This document shows positions 8,668 to 17,035 of a stretch of DNA of 64,000 nt, piece by piece. The position numbers were made by a program, and so were the translations under genes. Below the pieces are notes generated by a model. The model had not been told where the DNA came from. It did no database searches and worked only from the letters and a program-made list of their open reading frames with translations. Origin of the DNA: a bacterium. GTDB taxonomy: Bacteria > Planctomycetota > UBA1135 > UBA2386. The stretch spans positions 124,001 through 188,000 of the forward strand of contig JAUILN010000018.1 in NCBI GenBank assembly GCA_030432695.1, in the 5' to 3' direction. Each line of letters opens with the position of its first letter. Positions within the stretch are counted from its first letter, which is position 1.

Positions 8668-10005
8668 ATGTCGATCCGCGGCGCGCTGGTGCTCGCCGCG
8701 TGCATTGGTTCTCTGGCCGCCCAGACCGCGACCTGGGAGGCGCCGGCTCCGGCAGCCGCACCGCCCGCGCGCTCCAGCGCCGTTCTCGTGCACCACGACG
8801 CGGCCGGCCACGCACTGTTGTTCGGAGGGCTCCAGAGCCTGGCCGCATCGCAGGTGTTCGGCGACACCTGGGTCTGGGACGGCAGCGATTGGCGCGCCGC
8901 TCCGGGAGGCCCGCCGGCGCGCTATGGCAGCCGGGCTTGCTACGACCCGGTCGGTCGTCGCGTGGTTCTGTGGGGCGGGTTCGCGCTGCCCTTCCCCACT
9001 CTGCTGAACGACACGTGGGAACACGACGGTGTGGCCTGGCGATCGATCCCGACCGCCCAAGCCCCTGCGTTCCCCGGCGAGATCGCCTGGGACGGCAATG
9101 GCGGTCACGTGATGTGCTTCCGCCCGAACGAGACCTGGCGGCTCGACGCCGACCGGTGGACCCGGCTCCGGATCGGTGGCGGCCCGATCGGGTTCATCGT
9201 GGCCGCAGCCTGGCATGCGGCGAGTGCACGGACGGTCGTGGTATCCGCACGTGACGCGAGGCTCGAGACCTGGCTGTGGCACGGCAGCGGTTGGGAGCAG
9301 GCCCAGCCGATCCATGCGCCGCCGCCGCGGACCGCCTCCCAGCTGGTCGCGCACTCGACCCGCCCGGTGCTGATGCTGGTCGAGGGCATCGAGTTCGTCG
9401 TGCCCCGGGAGGACCTCTGGGAATGGAACGGCAGCGATTGGCGGGAGCGCTTCCCGGCGGCCCGCCACGGGCTCGACCGCGGCTTCGCGGTGGGCGCCGA
9501 CCCGGGCCCGGGGGCATTGATCGCCTTCGGCATGAACCCGAGTGCCGGGCCGACCAGCTGGCGCTTCGTCGATGGTGGCGACCTCGCCTCGCTGGCTCCG
9601 CTCGGCTATGGCTGTCGTGGTACCGCCGGTACGCCGAACCTGTCCTCGGCCGACCGGCCGTGGCTCGGCGAGACCGTGCGGCTGCAGCTCACCGGCCTGC
9701 CGCCGAGCCGTCTCGCTGTGCCGTTCGGGCTGCTCGGGTTCTCGGCCGAGCAACTCGGCGCTCAGGGTCTGCCGCTCGATCTCGGCTCGATCGGCATGCC
9801 CGGGTGTTGGCTGCGCGTCTCCGCCGAAGTGGATCAGGTCCTCGGCAATGCCTTCGGCACCGCCACCTGGAACGTTCCGCTGCCTGCCGATCCGGCATTG
9901 CAGGGCCTGGTGTTCCATCTGCAGGCCTTGGTCCTCGACCACGACGCCAACGCCTTCGGCGCGACCCTCAGCAATGCGCTGACCGCCCGGGTCTTCTCGC
10001 GCTGA
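8668..10005 (+). CDS. Secreted kelch-like protein with shared C-terminal domain
   Basis: A 445-residue protein with a signal peptide (residues 1-19, ending LAAQ). Residues about 30-300 hold kelch-type repeats: LLFGGLQ...DTWVWDGSDWRAA, VVLWGGF...NDTWEHDGVAWRSI and further WEWNGSDWRE units, so a beta-propeller is expected. From about residue 313 (LGYGCRGTAGTPNL) to the end lies a C-terminal beta-rich domain similar in pattern to those of other secreted proteins here. It is likely a surface or periplasmic binding protein; no enzymatic residues are recognised. The ATG at 8668 was chosen over 8650 and the upstream frame because the hydrophobic signal sequence starts there. The start is uncertain by a few codons. 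Confidence 0.78.
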   Translation: MSIRGALVLAACIGSLAAQTATWEAPAPAAAPPARSSAVLVHHDAAGHALLFGGLQSLAASQVFGDTWVWDGSDWRAAPGGPPARYGSRACYDPVGRRVVLWGGFALPFPTLLNDTWEHDGVAWRSIPTAQAPAFPGEIAWDGNGGHVMCFRPNETWRLDADRWTRLRIGGGPIGFIVAAAWHAASARTVVVSARDARLETWLWHGSGWEQAQPIHAPPPRTASQLVAHSTRPVLMLVEGIEFVVPREDLWEWNGSDWRERFPAARHGLDRGFAVGADPGPGALIAFGMNPSAGPTSWRFVDGGDLASLAPLGYGCRGTAGTPNLSSADRPWLGETVRLQLTGLPPSRLAVPFGLLGFSAEQLGAQGLPLDLGSIGMPGCWLRVSAEVDQVLGNAFGTATWNVPLPADPALQGLVFHLQALVLDHDANAFGATLSNALTARVFSR

Positions 10006-10109
10006 GCCGGGTCCGTCCCGGCCCGGTCGGCGAGAAGATCGCCGATGGCGCTTGCGGTGCGCGGACGGATGGAAGCCAATCGCTCCGTTCCCCACACCGG
10101 AGAAGAACC

Positions 10110-11309
10110 ATGCCCTCGAACAACCGCATCGTCACCTACGTCAAGCCCGGCGTCGTCGAGCTACGCGACTACGCCTTCCCGAAGCTGGAGATGGAGTACC
10201 GCGGCAAGACCCGCAAGTGCCCGCACGGCGTGATCGGCAAGGTCGTGTCGACCAACGTCTGCGGCTCCGACCAGCACATGGTCCGCGGCCGGACCACCGC
10301 ACCCGAGGGCCAGACGCTGGGCCACGAGATCACCATCGAGGTGGTGGAGAAGGGCCCCGACGTCGAGTTCCTGGAGATCGGCGACATCTGCTCGGTGCCG
10401 TTCAACATCGCCTGCGGGCGGTGTCGGAACTGCAACGAGGGCAAGACCGGCATCTGTCTGAACGTGAACCCCGACCGGCCGGGCTCGGCCTACGGCTACG
10501 TCGACATGGGGGGCTGGGTCGGCGGGCAGGCGGAGTGGGTGCTGGTGCCCTACGCCGACTTCAACTGCCTGAAGTTCCCCGACCGCGACCAGGCGATGGC
10601 GAAGATCAAGGACCTCACCCTGCTGAGCGACATCTTCCCCACCGGCTTCCACGGCGCGGTCACCGCCGGTGTCGGTCCCGGCAGCACGGTCTACATCGCC
10701 GGTGCCGGACCGGTCGGTCTGGCGAGTGCCGCATCCTGTCACCTGCTCGGTGCCGCCTGCGTGATCGTCGGTGACCGGATCCCCGAGCGGTTGGCGCAGG
10801 CGCGGTCGTTCGGCTGTGAGACGGTCGACATCAGCAAGGGCCCGGTGCCCGACCAGATCGCCGAGATCCTCGGTGAGCCGGAGGTCGATGCCGGCGTCGA
10901 CTGCGTGGGCTTCGAGGCCTGCGGTCATGGCGACCACGCCCACCACGAGCAGCCGGCCACGGTGCTCAACGCGATGATGGAGGTCACCCGAGCAGGTGGC
11001 GCGGTGGGTATCCCGGGCCTCTACGTGACCGGCGATCCGGGCGCGGTCGACGACGCGGCGAAGGTCGGCAACCTGTCGATCCGCATCGGGCTCGGCTGGG
11101 CCAAGAGCCACTCCTTCGCCACCGGGCAGTGCCCGGTGAAGAAGTACAACCGCCAGCTCATGCAGGCGATCCTGTTCGACAAGGTGCAGATCGCCAAGGC
11201 GTGCAACGTGGTGGTGGTGCCGCTCGAGGAGGCGCCGGCGGCCTACCAGGACTTCGACGCGGGGGCAGCGAAGAAGTACGTGCTCGATCCGCACGGTGTG
11301 GTGGCCTGA
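10110..11309 (+). CDS. fdhA: Glutathione-independent formaldehyde dehydrogenase
   Basis: A 399-residue zinc-dependent medium-chain dehydrogenase, the same length as the Pseudomonas putida enzyme. It oxidises (or dismutates) formaldehyde to formate using tightly bound NAD, without glutathione. Catalytic zinc residues are expected at Cys51 (NVCGSDQHM) and His72/Glu73 (LGHE). The structural-zinc lobe has Cys102, 105, 108 and 116. The Rossmann motif is GAGPVG. PGLYVTGDPGAVD and GWAKSHSF are family-specific segments. The ATG at 10110 is preceded by GGAGAAG at 10099-10105, which fixes the start inside a longer open frame. The gene is monocistronic as far as can be seen. It suggests formaldehyde detoxification. 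Confidence 0.93.
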   Translation: MPSNNRIVTYVKPGVVELRDYAFPKLEMEYRGKTRKCPHGVIGKVVSTNVCGSDQHMVRGRTTAPEGQTLGHEITIEVVEKGPDVEFLEIGDICSVPFNIACGRCRNCNEGKTGICLNVNPDRPGSAYGYVDMGGWVGGQAEWVLVPYADFNCLKFPDRDQAMAKIKDLTLLSDIFPTGFHGAVTAGVGPGSTVYIAGAGPVGLASAASCHLLGAACVIVGDRIPERLAQARSFGCETVDISKGPVPDQIAEILGEPEVDAGVDCVGFEACGHGDHAHHEQPATVLNAMMEVTRAGGAVGIPGLYVTGDPGAVDDAAKVGNLSIRIGLGWAKSHSFATGQCPVKKYNRQLMQAILFDKVQIAKACNVVVVPLEEAPAAYQDFDAGAAKKYVLDPHGVVA

Positions 11310-11467
11310 AGTGGTGCGGGTGTCTGCCAGGCGCCCTGCACGGGGGCGGAGCGGGAACATGCACATTCTGCCGGAGACCGTCCCACCGCGAGGCGGGCGG
11401 CGCCCGGCCAGCTCCGGCCGGCTCGACGTCCCGGAGCGGGCATGCTTGTTGAATCCCGCCCGCTGCC

Positions 11468-11803
11468 ATGAAGGACACAACCGTCAAGAAGGTGACTTCC
11501 GCGCACGCTCCGGTCGGTGAGGGTGGTCAGCGGTATCTCGTCTCCGGCAAGCGGGTCGCGATGCGGCAATGGGTCGAGGAGCCGGGGGCGGCGTCGCAGA
11601 CCACCGAGCGCGACTTCGAGACGGTCGGCTTCGTGGTCTCAGGGCGCGCCGAACTCGAGGTTGCCGGCCAGAAGGTGATCCTCGAGCCGGGCGACAGCTG
11701 GCTGGTGCCGAGCGACGTCGAGCACAGCTACCGGATCCTGGAGTCCTTCGTCGCGGTCGAGGCGACGTCGCCGCCGGCGCGAGTGCACGACCGCGACCGG
11801 TGA
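11468..11803 (+). CDS. Small cupin-domain protein
   Basis: A 111-residue single-domain cupin. The two motifs are visible: a GFVVSGRAELEVAGQ strand pair, then LEPGDSWLVPSDVEHSY, where Asp/Glu and His would bind a metal. Single-domain cupins of this kind bind small molecules or act as simple oxygenases or isomerases; the substrate is unknown. The start ATG at 11468 follows a 158-nt space after the formaldehyde dehydrogenase gene. No regulator is adjacent. Function is open. Confidence 0.8.
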   Translation: MKDTTVKKVTSAHAPVGEGGQRYLVSGKRVAMRQWVEEPGAASQTTERDFETVGFVVSGRAELEVAGQKVILEPGDSWLVPSDVEHSYRILESFVAVEATSPPARVHDRDR

Positions 11804-11880
11804 GGGAGAGCGTCGGAGTCTGGCTGGCCCGCTGGTCCAACTCGTCCCGTTCCCCTCGCTTGCCGCGCACCGCCCCGGTT

Positions 11881-12456
11881 TCAGTCCTCGGGCACCTGCC
11901 AGCCTCGCAGGCGCTCGCGCATCAACCGTTTGGCGCGGTGCAGCCTCGACTTCACCGTCGCCGGTCGCAGCGCGAGCCGTCGTGCGATCATCTCGCACGA
12001 CAGGCCGTCGACGTGGCGTAGCACGATGACCTCGCGTTGCGTCGGCGGGAGTTCGCTCGCCGCTTCGAGGAATGCCGTGCGGAACTCGGTCTGCTGCGCG
12101 CAGCTCAACGGATCCTGCTGGGGGCTCGCCGGAGGTTCGTTGTGGAAATCGTCGTCCGGCGAGGCCGCGTCGAGGGAGGTCATGGCGTGTCGGCGGGCGC
12201 GGAAGACGTCGAGGCAGTGGTTGCGGGTGATGCACGCGACCCAGGTGGTCATGCTCGCCCGCTGCTGGTCGTAGCGGTGCAGATTGCGCAGGATCTTCAC
12301 GAACACGTCCTGCGCGGCGTCCTCGCGTTCCTCGGCAGGGCGACCGCCGAGGTAGCGATAGACGTTGGAGAGCACCACGGGGCGCAGCTCCTCGGCGAGT
12401 CCGTGCCGGGGGCGGCGGATGGTTGCGGGCGGCCGCGGCGATTGCGTGGATGCCAT
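11881..12456 (-). CDS. ECF-type RNA polymerase sigma factor
   Basis: A 191-residue sigma-70-family factor. Region 2 is seen in DAAQDVFVKILRNLHRYD and WVACITRNHCLDVFRAR. Region 4 is seen in LPPTQREVIVLRHVDGLS followed by a helix-turn-helix (ATVKSRLHRAKR). It should direct RNA polymerase to a specific promoter set. No anti-sigma factor is next to it. The longer open frame reaches 12588, but the ATG at 12456 avoids overlap with the divergent DJ-1 gene at 12587 and gives a normal length. The gene lies 130 nt from, and divergent to, that gene, so a shared regulatory region is possible. Confidence 0.88.
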   Translation of the reverse strand: MASTQSPRPPATIRRPRHGLAEELRPVVLSNVYRYLGGRPAEEREDAAQDVFVKILRNLHRYDQQRASMTTWVACITRNHCLDVFRARRHAMTSLDAASPDDDFHNEPPASPQQDPLSCAQQTEFRTAFLEAASELPPTQREVIVLRHVDGLSCEMIARRLALRPATVKSRLHRAKRLMRERLRGWQVPED

Positions 12457-12586
12457 GCGCACCGGCTCGGCAAGGGCTGTGCCGCGCGTTGGAGGACCCG
12501 CGGGTGCGGCATGCGCGTTGCGATCCGCCGCGACCGACGGGACGAACCTACCTACCGATCGACGTCCCGGACCAGGAGGAGAAGAC

Positions 12587-13096
12587 ATGGCCAGGATCGC
12601 ATTCGTGCTCGCGGACGACTACGAGGACTCGGAGTTCAGGCAGCCCTACGAAGCCGTGCGCGAGCGCGGTCACGAGGTGGTGGTGATCGGCAGGTCGCCA
12701 GACGAGGAGGTCTCGGGCAAGCGCGGTGGCGACCGCGTGACCATCGAGATGGGCTCGGACGGCCTCGATGCCGGGGAATTCGACGCGTTGGTGATTCCCG
12801 GGGGCTACTCACCCGACAAGCTGCGCACCGACCCCAAGATCGTCGCCTTCGTCACCGAACTGGTCGAGTCGGGCAAGCCGGTCGCGGCGATCTGCCACGC
12901 GGCCCAGCTGCTGGTCGAGTCGGAGGTGCTCGACGGGCGGACGCTGACCTCTTGGCCGTCGGTGCGGAAGGACGTCGAGAACGCCGGCGGCACCTGGGTC
13001 GACCAGGAACTCGTCGAGGACGGCAACCTGATCACCTCGCGGAAGCCCGACGATCTGCCGGCCTTCTGCGGGGCTCTGCTGGAGCGACTTGGCTGA
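12587..13096 (+). CDS. DJ-1/PfpI family protein (YhbO/PfpI-like)
   Basis: A 169-residue class I amidotransferase-like fold protein. The nucleophile elbow AICHAAQ gives Cys103-His104, and an acidic residue (Glu16 in EDSEFRQP) fits the family's Glu. Members act as stress proteins with reported protease, deglycase or glyoxalase activity; which applies here is unknown. ALVIPGGYSPDKLR is a typical PfpI segment. The ribosome site is unusually strong, AGGAGGAG at 12574-12581, just before the ATG at 12587, and decides the start. It lies divergent to an ECF sigma gene and upstream of the P450 gene on the same strand. Confidence 0.9.
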   Translation: MARIAFVLADDYEDSEFRQPYEAVRERGHEVVVIGRSPDEEVSGKRGGDRVTIEMGSDGLDAGEFDALVIPGGYSPDKLRTDPKIVAFVTELVESGKPVAAICHAAQLLVESEVLDGRTLTSWPSVRKDVENAGGTWVDQELVEDGNLITSRKPDDLPAFCGALLERLG

Positions 13097-13236
13097 CGGC
13101 CCCAAAGCGCGCGCTGGCGTGCGCAGATTGTGCACGTCGGGACGGTGATCGAGGGCCGTGGCGCGACCCGTACCGGCGGCTCTTCCGGCGTCCGGTCCCC
13201 TGCGTCGCGGGCACGTCGCTTGCGCACCGACGCGGC

Positions 13237-14490
13237 ATGGCCACGAGACCGATTCCCCGGGACGGCAGCTTCGACGCGACGGTCGGACTCGTACGAGACC
13301 CGTATCGCTACATCGCCCGCCGAGCCCGCGAACTCGACTCCGACGTCTTCGAGACCCGCGTCATCCTGCGTCGCACGCTGTGCATGACCGGTGTCGATGC
13401 GGCCCGGCTGTTCTACGACAGCGCGCGGTTCCGGCGCAGGGGAGGCATGCCGGCACCGCTGCGCAAGACGCTGACCGGTGAAGGCGGAGTGCAGGGGCTC
13501 GACGACTCCGCGCACGTCCACCGCAAGCGGATGTTCCTCGACCTGATGAGTCGGCAACGCCTCGACGTGCTCGAGGCGATCGCCGACGACGAATGGCAGG
13601 CCGCGGCGGCCCGGTGGAGTTCTGCCAAGGTCGAACTCTATGCGGCCTCACAGGCGATCCTGATGCGCGCGGTCTGTCGCTGGGCGGGCGTGCCGGTCGA
13701 GGACGACGAGATCGAGCAGCGCACGCAGGACCTGACGGCAGCCTTCGACGCCGCGGGCTCGGTGGATCCCCGGCGCCACCTCGGTGCGCGCTTCGCCCGC
13801 CGCCGCGCGGAGCGTTGGCTCGCGGAGCTGATCGAGAGGATCCGCGCGCGCGAGATCGTCGGGCCGCGCGAGGTGGCGGCGCAGGCCATCGCCCACCACC
13901 GCGATCCCGAGGGCAGGCTCCTGCCGCCGCGGATCGCCGCCGTCGAACTCCACAACGTGCTGCGGCCGACGGTCGCGGTGTCGGTCTACTTCGTGTGGAT
14001 CGCCCACGCGCTGCACGAGCATCCGCAGGCGCGGGCGGCGCTGGTCGGTGCACCCGACGCAGAGTTCGAGCACTTCGTCCAGGAGGTGCGACGCTACTAC
14101 CCGTTCTTCCCGGCGGTCGCGGCGGTGGTACGGCACGACTTCGAATGGCGCGGTTTCGCGTTCCGGCGTGGCACGCGCGCGCTGCTCGATCTCCACGGCA
14201 CCAACCACGATCCGCGGACCTGGGACGAGCCCGAGGCCTTTCGTCCGGCTCGCTTCCGCGGTCGGGAGATCGGCGCGTTCGAGTTGATCCCGCAGGGTGG
14301 TGGCGAACACTCGAGCGGCCACCGCTGCGCCGGCGAGTGGCTCACCATCGCCCTCATGAAGCGCGCGCTACGGCACCTCGCCAACGGGTTGGACTACGGA
14401 GTGCCACCACAGGACCTTCGCATAGACCACGCGCGTCTGCCGGCGTTGCCCCGCAGCCGGATGGTCCTGTCGGAGGTCGGAAGGGCGTAG
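13237..14490 (+). CDS. CYP152-type cytochrome P450 (fatty-acid peroxygenase)
   Basis: A 417-residue P450 resembling the CYP152 family (P450-BSbeta, SPalpha, OleT), which uses hydrogen peroxide to hydroxylate or decarboxylate fatty acids without a reductase partner. The heme-thiolate Cys is Cys364 in IPQGGGEHSSGHRCAGEW, the family's long Gly-rich loop. The Arg-Pro pair that salt-bridges the fatty-acid carboxylate is present (LRPTVAVS, Arg243-Pro244). An EVRRYYPFFP segment also matches. Its length equals that of the Bacillus subtilis enzyme as I recall it. The ATG at 13237 was chosen on family length within a much longer open frame. Whether it hydroxylates or decarboxylates cannot be told by eye. 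Confidence 0.9.
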   Translation: MATRPIPRDGSFDATVGLVRDPYRYIARRARELDSDVFETRVILRRTLCMTGVDAARLFYDSARFRRRGGMPAPLRKTLTGEGGVQGLDDSAHVHRKRMFLDLMSRQRLDVLEAIADDEWQAAAARWSSAKVELYAASQAILMRAVCRWAGVPVEDDEIEQRTQDLTAAFDAAGSVDPRRHLGARFARRRAERWLAELIERIRAREIVGPREVAAQAIAHHRDPEGRLLPPRIAAVELHNVLRPTVAVSVYFVWIAHALHEHPQARAALVGAPDAEFEHFVQEVRRYYPFFPAVAAVVRHDFEWRGFAFRRGTRALLDLHGTNHDPRTWDEPEAFRPARFRGREIGAFELIPQGGGEHSSGHRCAGEWLTIALMKRALRHLANGLDYGVPPQDLRIDHARLPALPRSRMVLSEVGRA

Positions 14491-14528
14491 GAGCCCGGCC
14501 GGAGAGTGGTCGCGGAGTGCGGCATGCC

Positions 14529-15119
14529 TCACTTCCGCCGGATCCGGTATTCGGGATGCTCGGCGGCGACGAGGCGGTGCCCGGTGAGGTTGCACCATGC
14601 CGGCAGGTCGATCGGCGCGCCGGGGTCGGTGGCGCGCAGCGCGAGCACGCCGCCCGGCGCGAGGGCCTTCAGGCGGAGGCGCAGTTCCAGGACCAGGTCG
14701 CCGCAGCCCATGTCGCCGGCGTCCCAGCGGTCCTCGGGCGGGGCCGTCGCGGCAGGGGCCCCGGCGGCCGGCAGGTCGGGAGGCGAGGCGGTCCGGTCGA
14801 TCAGGCACGCCGGCGCGGCGTCGGCGGTCATGCCCTCCAGCTCGCTGGCGCGCGTCCAGGCGGTGAGGAAGCAGTCGTGGTGGCGCACGTAGTCGAAGGT
14901 GCGCGCGCGCAGGTCGTGGGTCGACTCGGCCATGTGCGCGGCGATACAGCCGAGGCAGCGCGGCGCGTTCTTGTAGCCGAGCACCAGCGCCAGCACCGCG
15001 TCGTGGCCGCAGAGGGTGGTGCCGCAGGCGTGGCACGGGGTGCCGGTGATGCGCGCGGTGTCGGCGAGCGCCGAACGGGTCCTGGGGTCGTGCGCGTCGT
15101 GCTTCGACGTCTCAGCCAT
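14529..15119 (-). CDS. TusA-like sulfur-carrier domain protein with N-terminal Cys-rich region
   Basis: A 196-residue protein, last gene of the four-gene operon. The N-terminal 90 residues hold CHAC (29-32) and CLGC (55-58), a likely zinc ribbon, and HMAE/HHDCF segments. After an Ala/Pro linker, residues 132-196 form a TusA/SirA-type domain: MGCGDLVLELRLRLKALAPGG, then LPAWCNLTGH. Cys139 sits where TusA carries its persulfide cysteine, but the usual CPxP is replaced by CGDL. TusA proteins pass sulfur (and reportedly selenium) as a persulfide. The ATG at 15119 overlaps the end of the MetE-like gene by 8 nt, so translation is probably coupled. Substrate and partner are unknown; a role with the MetE-like protein is inferred from context. 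Confidence 0.82.
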   Translation of the reverse strand: MAETSKHDAHDPRTRSALADTARITGTPCHACGTTLCGHDAVLALVLGYKNAPRCLGCIAAHMAESTHDLRARTFDYVRHHDCFLTAWTRASELEGMTADAAPACLIDRTASPPDLPAAGAPAATAPPEDRWDAGDMGCGDLVLELRLRLKALAPGGVLALRATDPGAPIDLPAWCNLTGHRLVAAEHPEYRIRRK

Positions 15120-16263
15120 GGCGTTCGCGGAGGATGCGCGCCGCGGTGACCATCGAGCGGAGCTTGGCGGTCGCCACCCCGGCCTCGTTGACGCAGCGGT
15201 TGGCGAAGCAGCCGAAGCCGCAGTCGGGGTTCAGGTAGATCCGCTCGGCGGACCAGTAGCGCAGCGCCTCCTCGGCGCGGGCCACGATGGCGGTCGGGTC
15301 CTCGGCGGTGTCGGTGCGCGGGTTCACGCAGCCGAGGCCGAGTTCCTTCGCAGCGAGCGCTTCGCCGACGATGCGCAGCTCGCCGGCGCGGGGCGTGGCG
15401 TACTCGAGGACGAACTGGTCGGTGTGCATGTGGGTGAAAGCCGGCAGCAGGCCTTCGTAGTCGCCGGTGAGCAGCACGTCCTCGCGGCGGCTCCAGTTGC
15501 CGCGGCACACGTGGATCCCGGTGCGCACACCGTCCACGCCGGCCACGACGCGATTCAGCAGCGTCGCCGCGTAGTCGAGTTCGGCACCCGCATCACGGCG
15601 GGTGGCCAGGGTCGCTCACATGAATGTTCGTCGGTTCTGTGCTTCGCCGAGCGCCACCTCGGTGAGCACCGGCTCGTCGAACTGCACGAAGGCGGCGCCG
15701 GCGTCGCGGAGTTCGAGCAGCTCCTCGCGGAGGATCCGCACCACGTCGTCGCCGAGTTCGGTCTTGTCGGCGTAGCCGGCACGCGAGAACGCGCCGACCC
15801 ACATCGAGCGGGTCAGCAGGTAGGGGCCGGGCAGCGAGACCTTCACCGGCTTGTCGGTGAGCTGCTGGACGAACCGCAGCTCGTCGACCGCCAGCGGTTC
15901 GCGGCGCGCGAGCCGGCCCACGCAGGTCGGGTTGCGGATCGCCGAGGCCGGCACGTCGAGGGTGGTCAGCATCTCCTCGAAGGCGGCCTTGTCCTCGACG
16001 GTGTCCAGCATCTCGGCCAGTGACATCAGCCGGGTGCCGTCGAGCTTGTCGGTGACGAACGAGTAGAAGTTGTCGCGGCGCTGCTCGCCGTCGACCACCA
16101 CGTCGACGCCGGCGTCGAGCTGGGCCTCGACGCAGGTCCGGACCTCGTGGTCGGCGACCGCGTCGAACTCGCGAGGCGTGATGCGGCCGCGCTGCTTGTC
16201 GCGCAGCGCGCGGAGCAGCTCGCGGGAACGGGGCCAGCTGCCGACCTGGGTGACGGTGAACAT
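15112..16263 (-). CDS. MetE-like (cobalamin-independent methionine synthase II family) enzyme with in-frame TGA; candidate selenoprotein
   Basis: 383 codons if the TGA at 15616-15618 is read through. The N-terminal part begins VTQVGSWPR and includes GPYLLTRSMWVG and FVQFDEPVL. The part after the TGA has the zinc ligands of the MetE C-terminal fold: His251 and Cys253 (GIHVCRGNW), Glu287 (LEYATP) and Cys348 (NPDCGFG). The family moves a methyl or alkyl group to a thiol at zinc; the substrate of this subfamily is unknown. Codon 216 is TGA, in RRTFM-TGA-ATLATRR. No frame change occurs, coding quality continues, and the end overlaps the next gene by 8 nt. A SECIS-like hairpin follows the TGA. As I recall, relatives carry Cys there. 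Selenocysteine is inferred; a fresh nonsense mutation is the alternative. The ATG at 16263 lies 7 nt after the upstream stop. Confidence 0.78.
15583..15607 (-). promoter_or_regulatory. SECIS-like stem-loop just downstream of the in-frame UGA
   Basis: On the mRNA, GGC(C)ACCCGC pairs with GCGGGUGCC: nine GC-rich base pairs with one bulged C. They close the hexaloop CGUGAU (15592-15597). The loop starts after 18 nt from the UGA, and its second base is G. The bacterial SECIS model (16-37 nt spacing, G among the first two loop bases, 3-14-nt loop) is met. No experiment or folding program was used; pairing was done by eye. Confidence 0.6.
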
Positions 16264-16270
16264 GACTGCC

Positions 16271-17035
16271 TCAGACGATCGCCAGCTTCGCGGTGAGTGC
16301 GGTGGCCTTCTGGAGGGTGGCGTAGAGCGGCGAGCGGCGCAGCGTGTCGTCCCACACCGCGCGGACCCGCGCCTCGTCGTCGAAGGTCGACGCGAACAGC
16401 TTGACGTCGATCGCGGCGAGCGAGGGATCGCCGTCCGACAGGCCGAGGTGGGCGGTGACGTCGTGCAGTCGACCGTTCGCGGTCAGCTCCAGGTCGTCGA
16501 CCTCCAGGCCGGCGCGTGAGCAGGCCACACCGAAGCCGGTGATCAGGTCCGCGGCCAACGCGCCGAGCAGCGCCTCGACCGCCGAGGGGTGGGCGTCCTG
16601 CTCCTCGAAGCTGGCCGGCTGGCCGAGCTTCCAGGCGAAGTTGCGGCAGTAGACCGAGGTCTCGAGCGACGCCGAGGCGCGGGCCCGCAGCCGCCACTCG
16701 TAGCCGCGCGCTCGCTCCATGTCGTGCGTGAGCTGCTCGGCCTCCTGCTGGGCGGCGGCGCCGTCGCCGCGGCGCACGAAGAACCGCGTCTGGCGCTCGG
16801 TCTCGCCGGGCAGCGCGCCGAGGAAGTCGTGGCCGACCATCCGGCACCACGGCGGCAGGTCGTCGCGCACCGTCGGCTCGACGCTGCGCATCTCCAGCAC
16901 TCCGCCGGCCGGCACCCGCGCCATGTTCTCGCGGATCAGCAGGACCAGGCCGGAGCCGCAGTCGAGCGCGCCGCCGTCGAACAGGGCGTCGGGCGTCAGC
17001 GCCGCCAGTTCGCGCTCGTTCAGTACGTCACGCAT
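16271..17035 (-). CDS. TusA-OsmC fusion protein
   Basis: A 254-residue two-domain protein. Residues about 13-80 form a TusA-like domain: ALDCGSGLVLLIRENMARVPAGG, with Cys26 at the persulfide position and GSGL instead of PxP, then LPPWCRMVGHDFLG. Residues about 110-254 form an OsmC/Ohr-type domain (HPSAVEALLGALAADLITGFGVACSRAGLEVDD). In OsmC peroxidases the first catalytic Cys normally lies in the helix that here reads GALAADL, so that residue looks replaced. Cys at VACSR remains. It may bind or relay sulfur compounds and not reduce peroxides (inference). The ATG at 17035 overlaps the DsrE gene end by 16 nt; the longer open frame in front is an artefact. Second gene of the operon. Confidence 0.82.
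   Translation of the reverse strand: MRDVLNERELAALTPDALFDGGALDCGSGLVLLIRENMARVPAGGVLEMRSVEPTVRDDLPPWCRMVGHDFLGALPGETERQTRFFVRRGDGAAAQQEAEQLTHDMERARGYEWRLRARASASLETSVYCRNFAWKLGQPASFEEQDAHPSAVEALLGALAADLITGFGVACSRAGLEVDDLELTANGRLHDVTAHLGLSDGDPSLAAIDVKLFASTFDDEARVRAVWDDTLRRSPLYATLQKATALTAKLAIV

Noticed and set aside
15547..15615. Frameshift as the reason for the split MetE-like gene
   Set aside because: Both halves are in the same frame (16263 minus 15546 is divisible by three) and the codons between them read sensibly; only the TGA interrupts.
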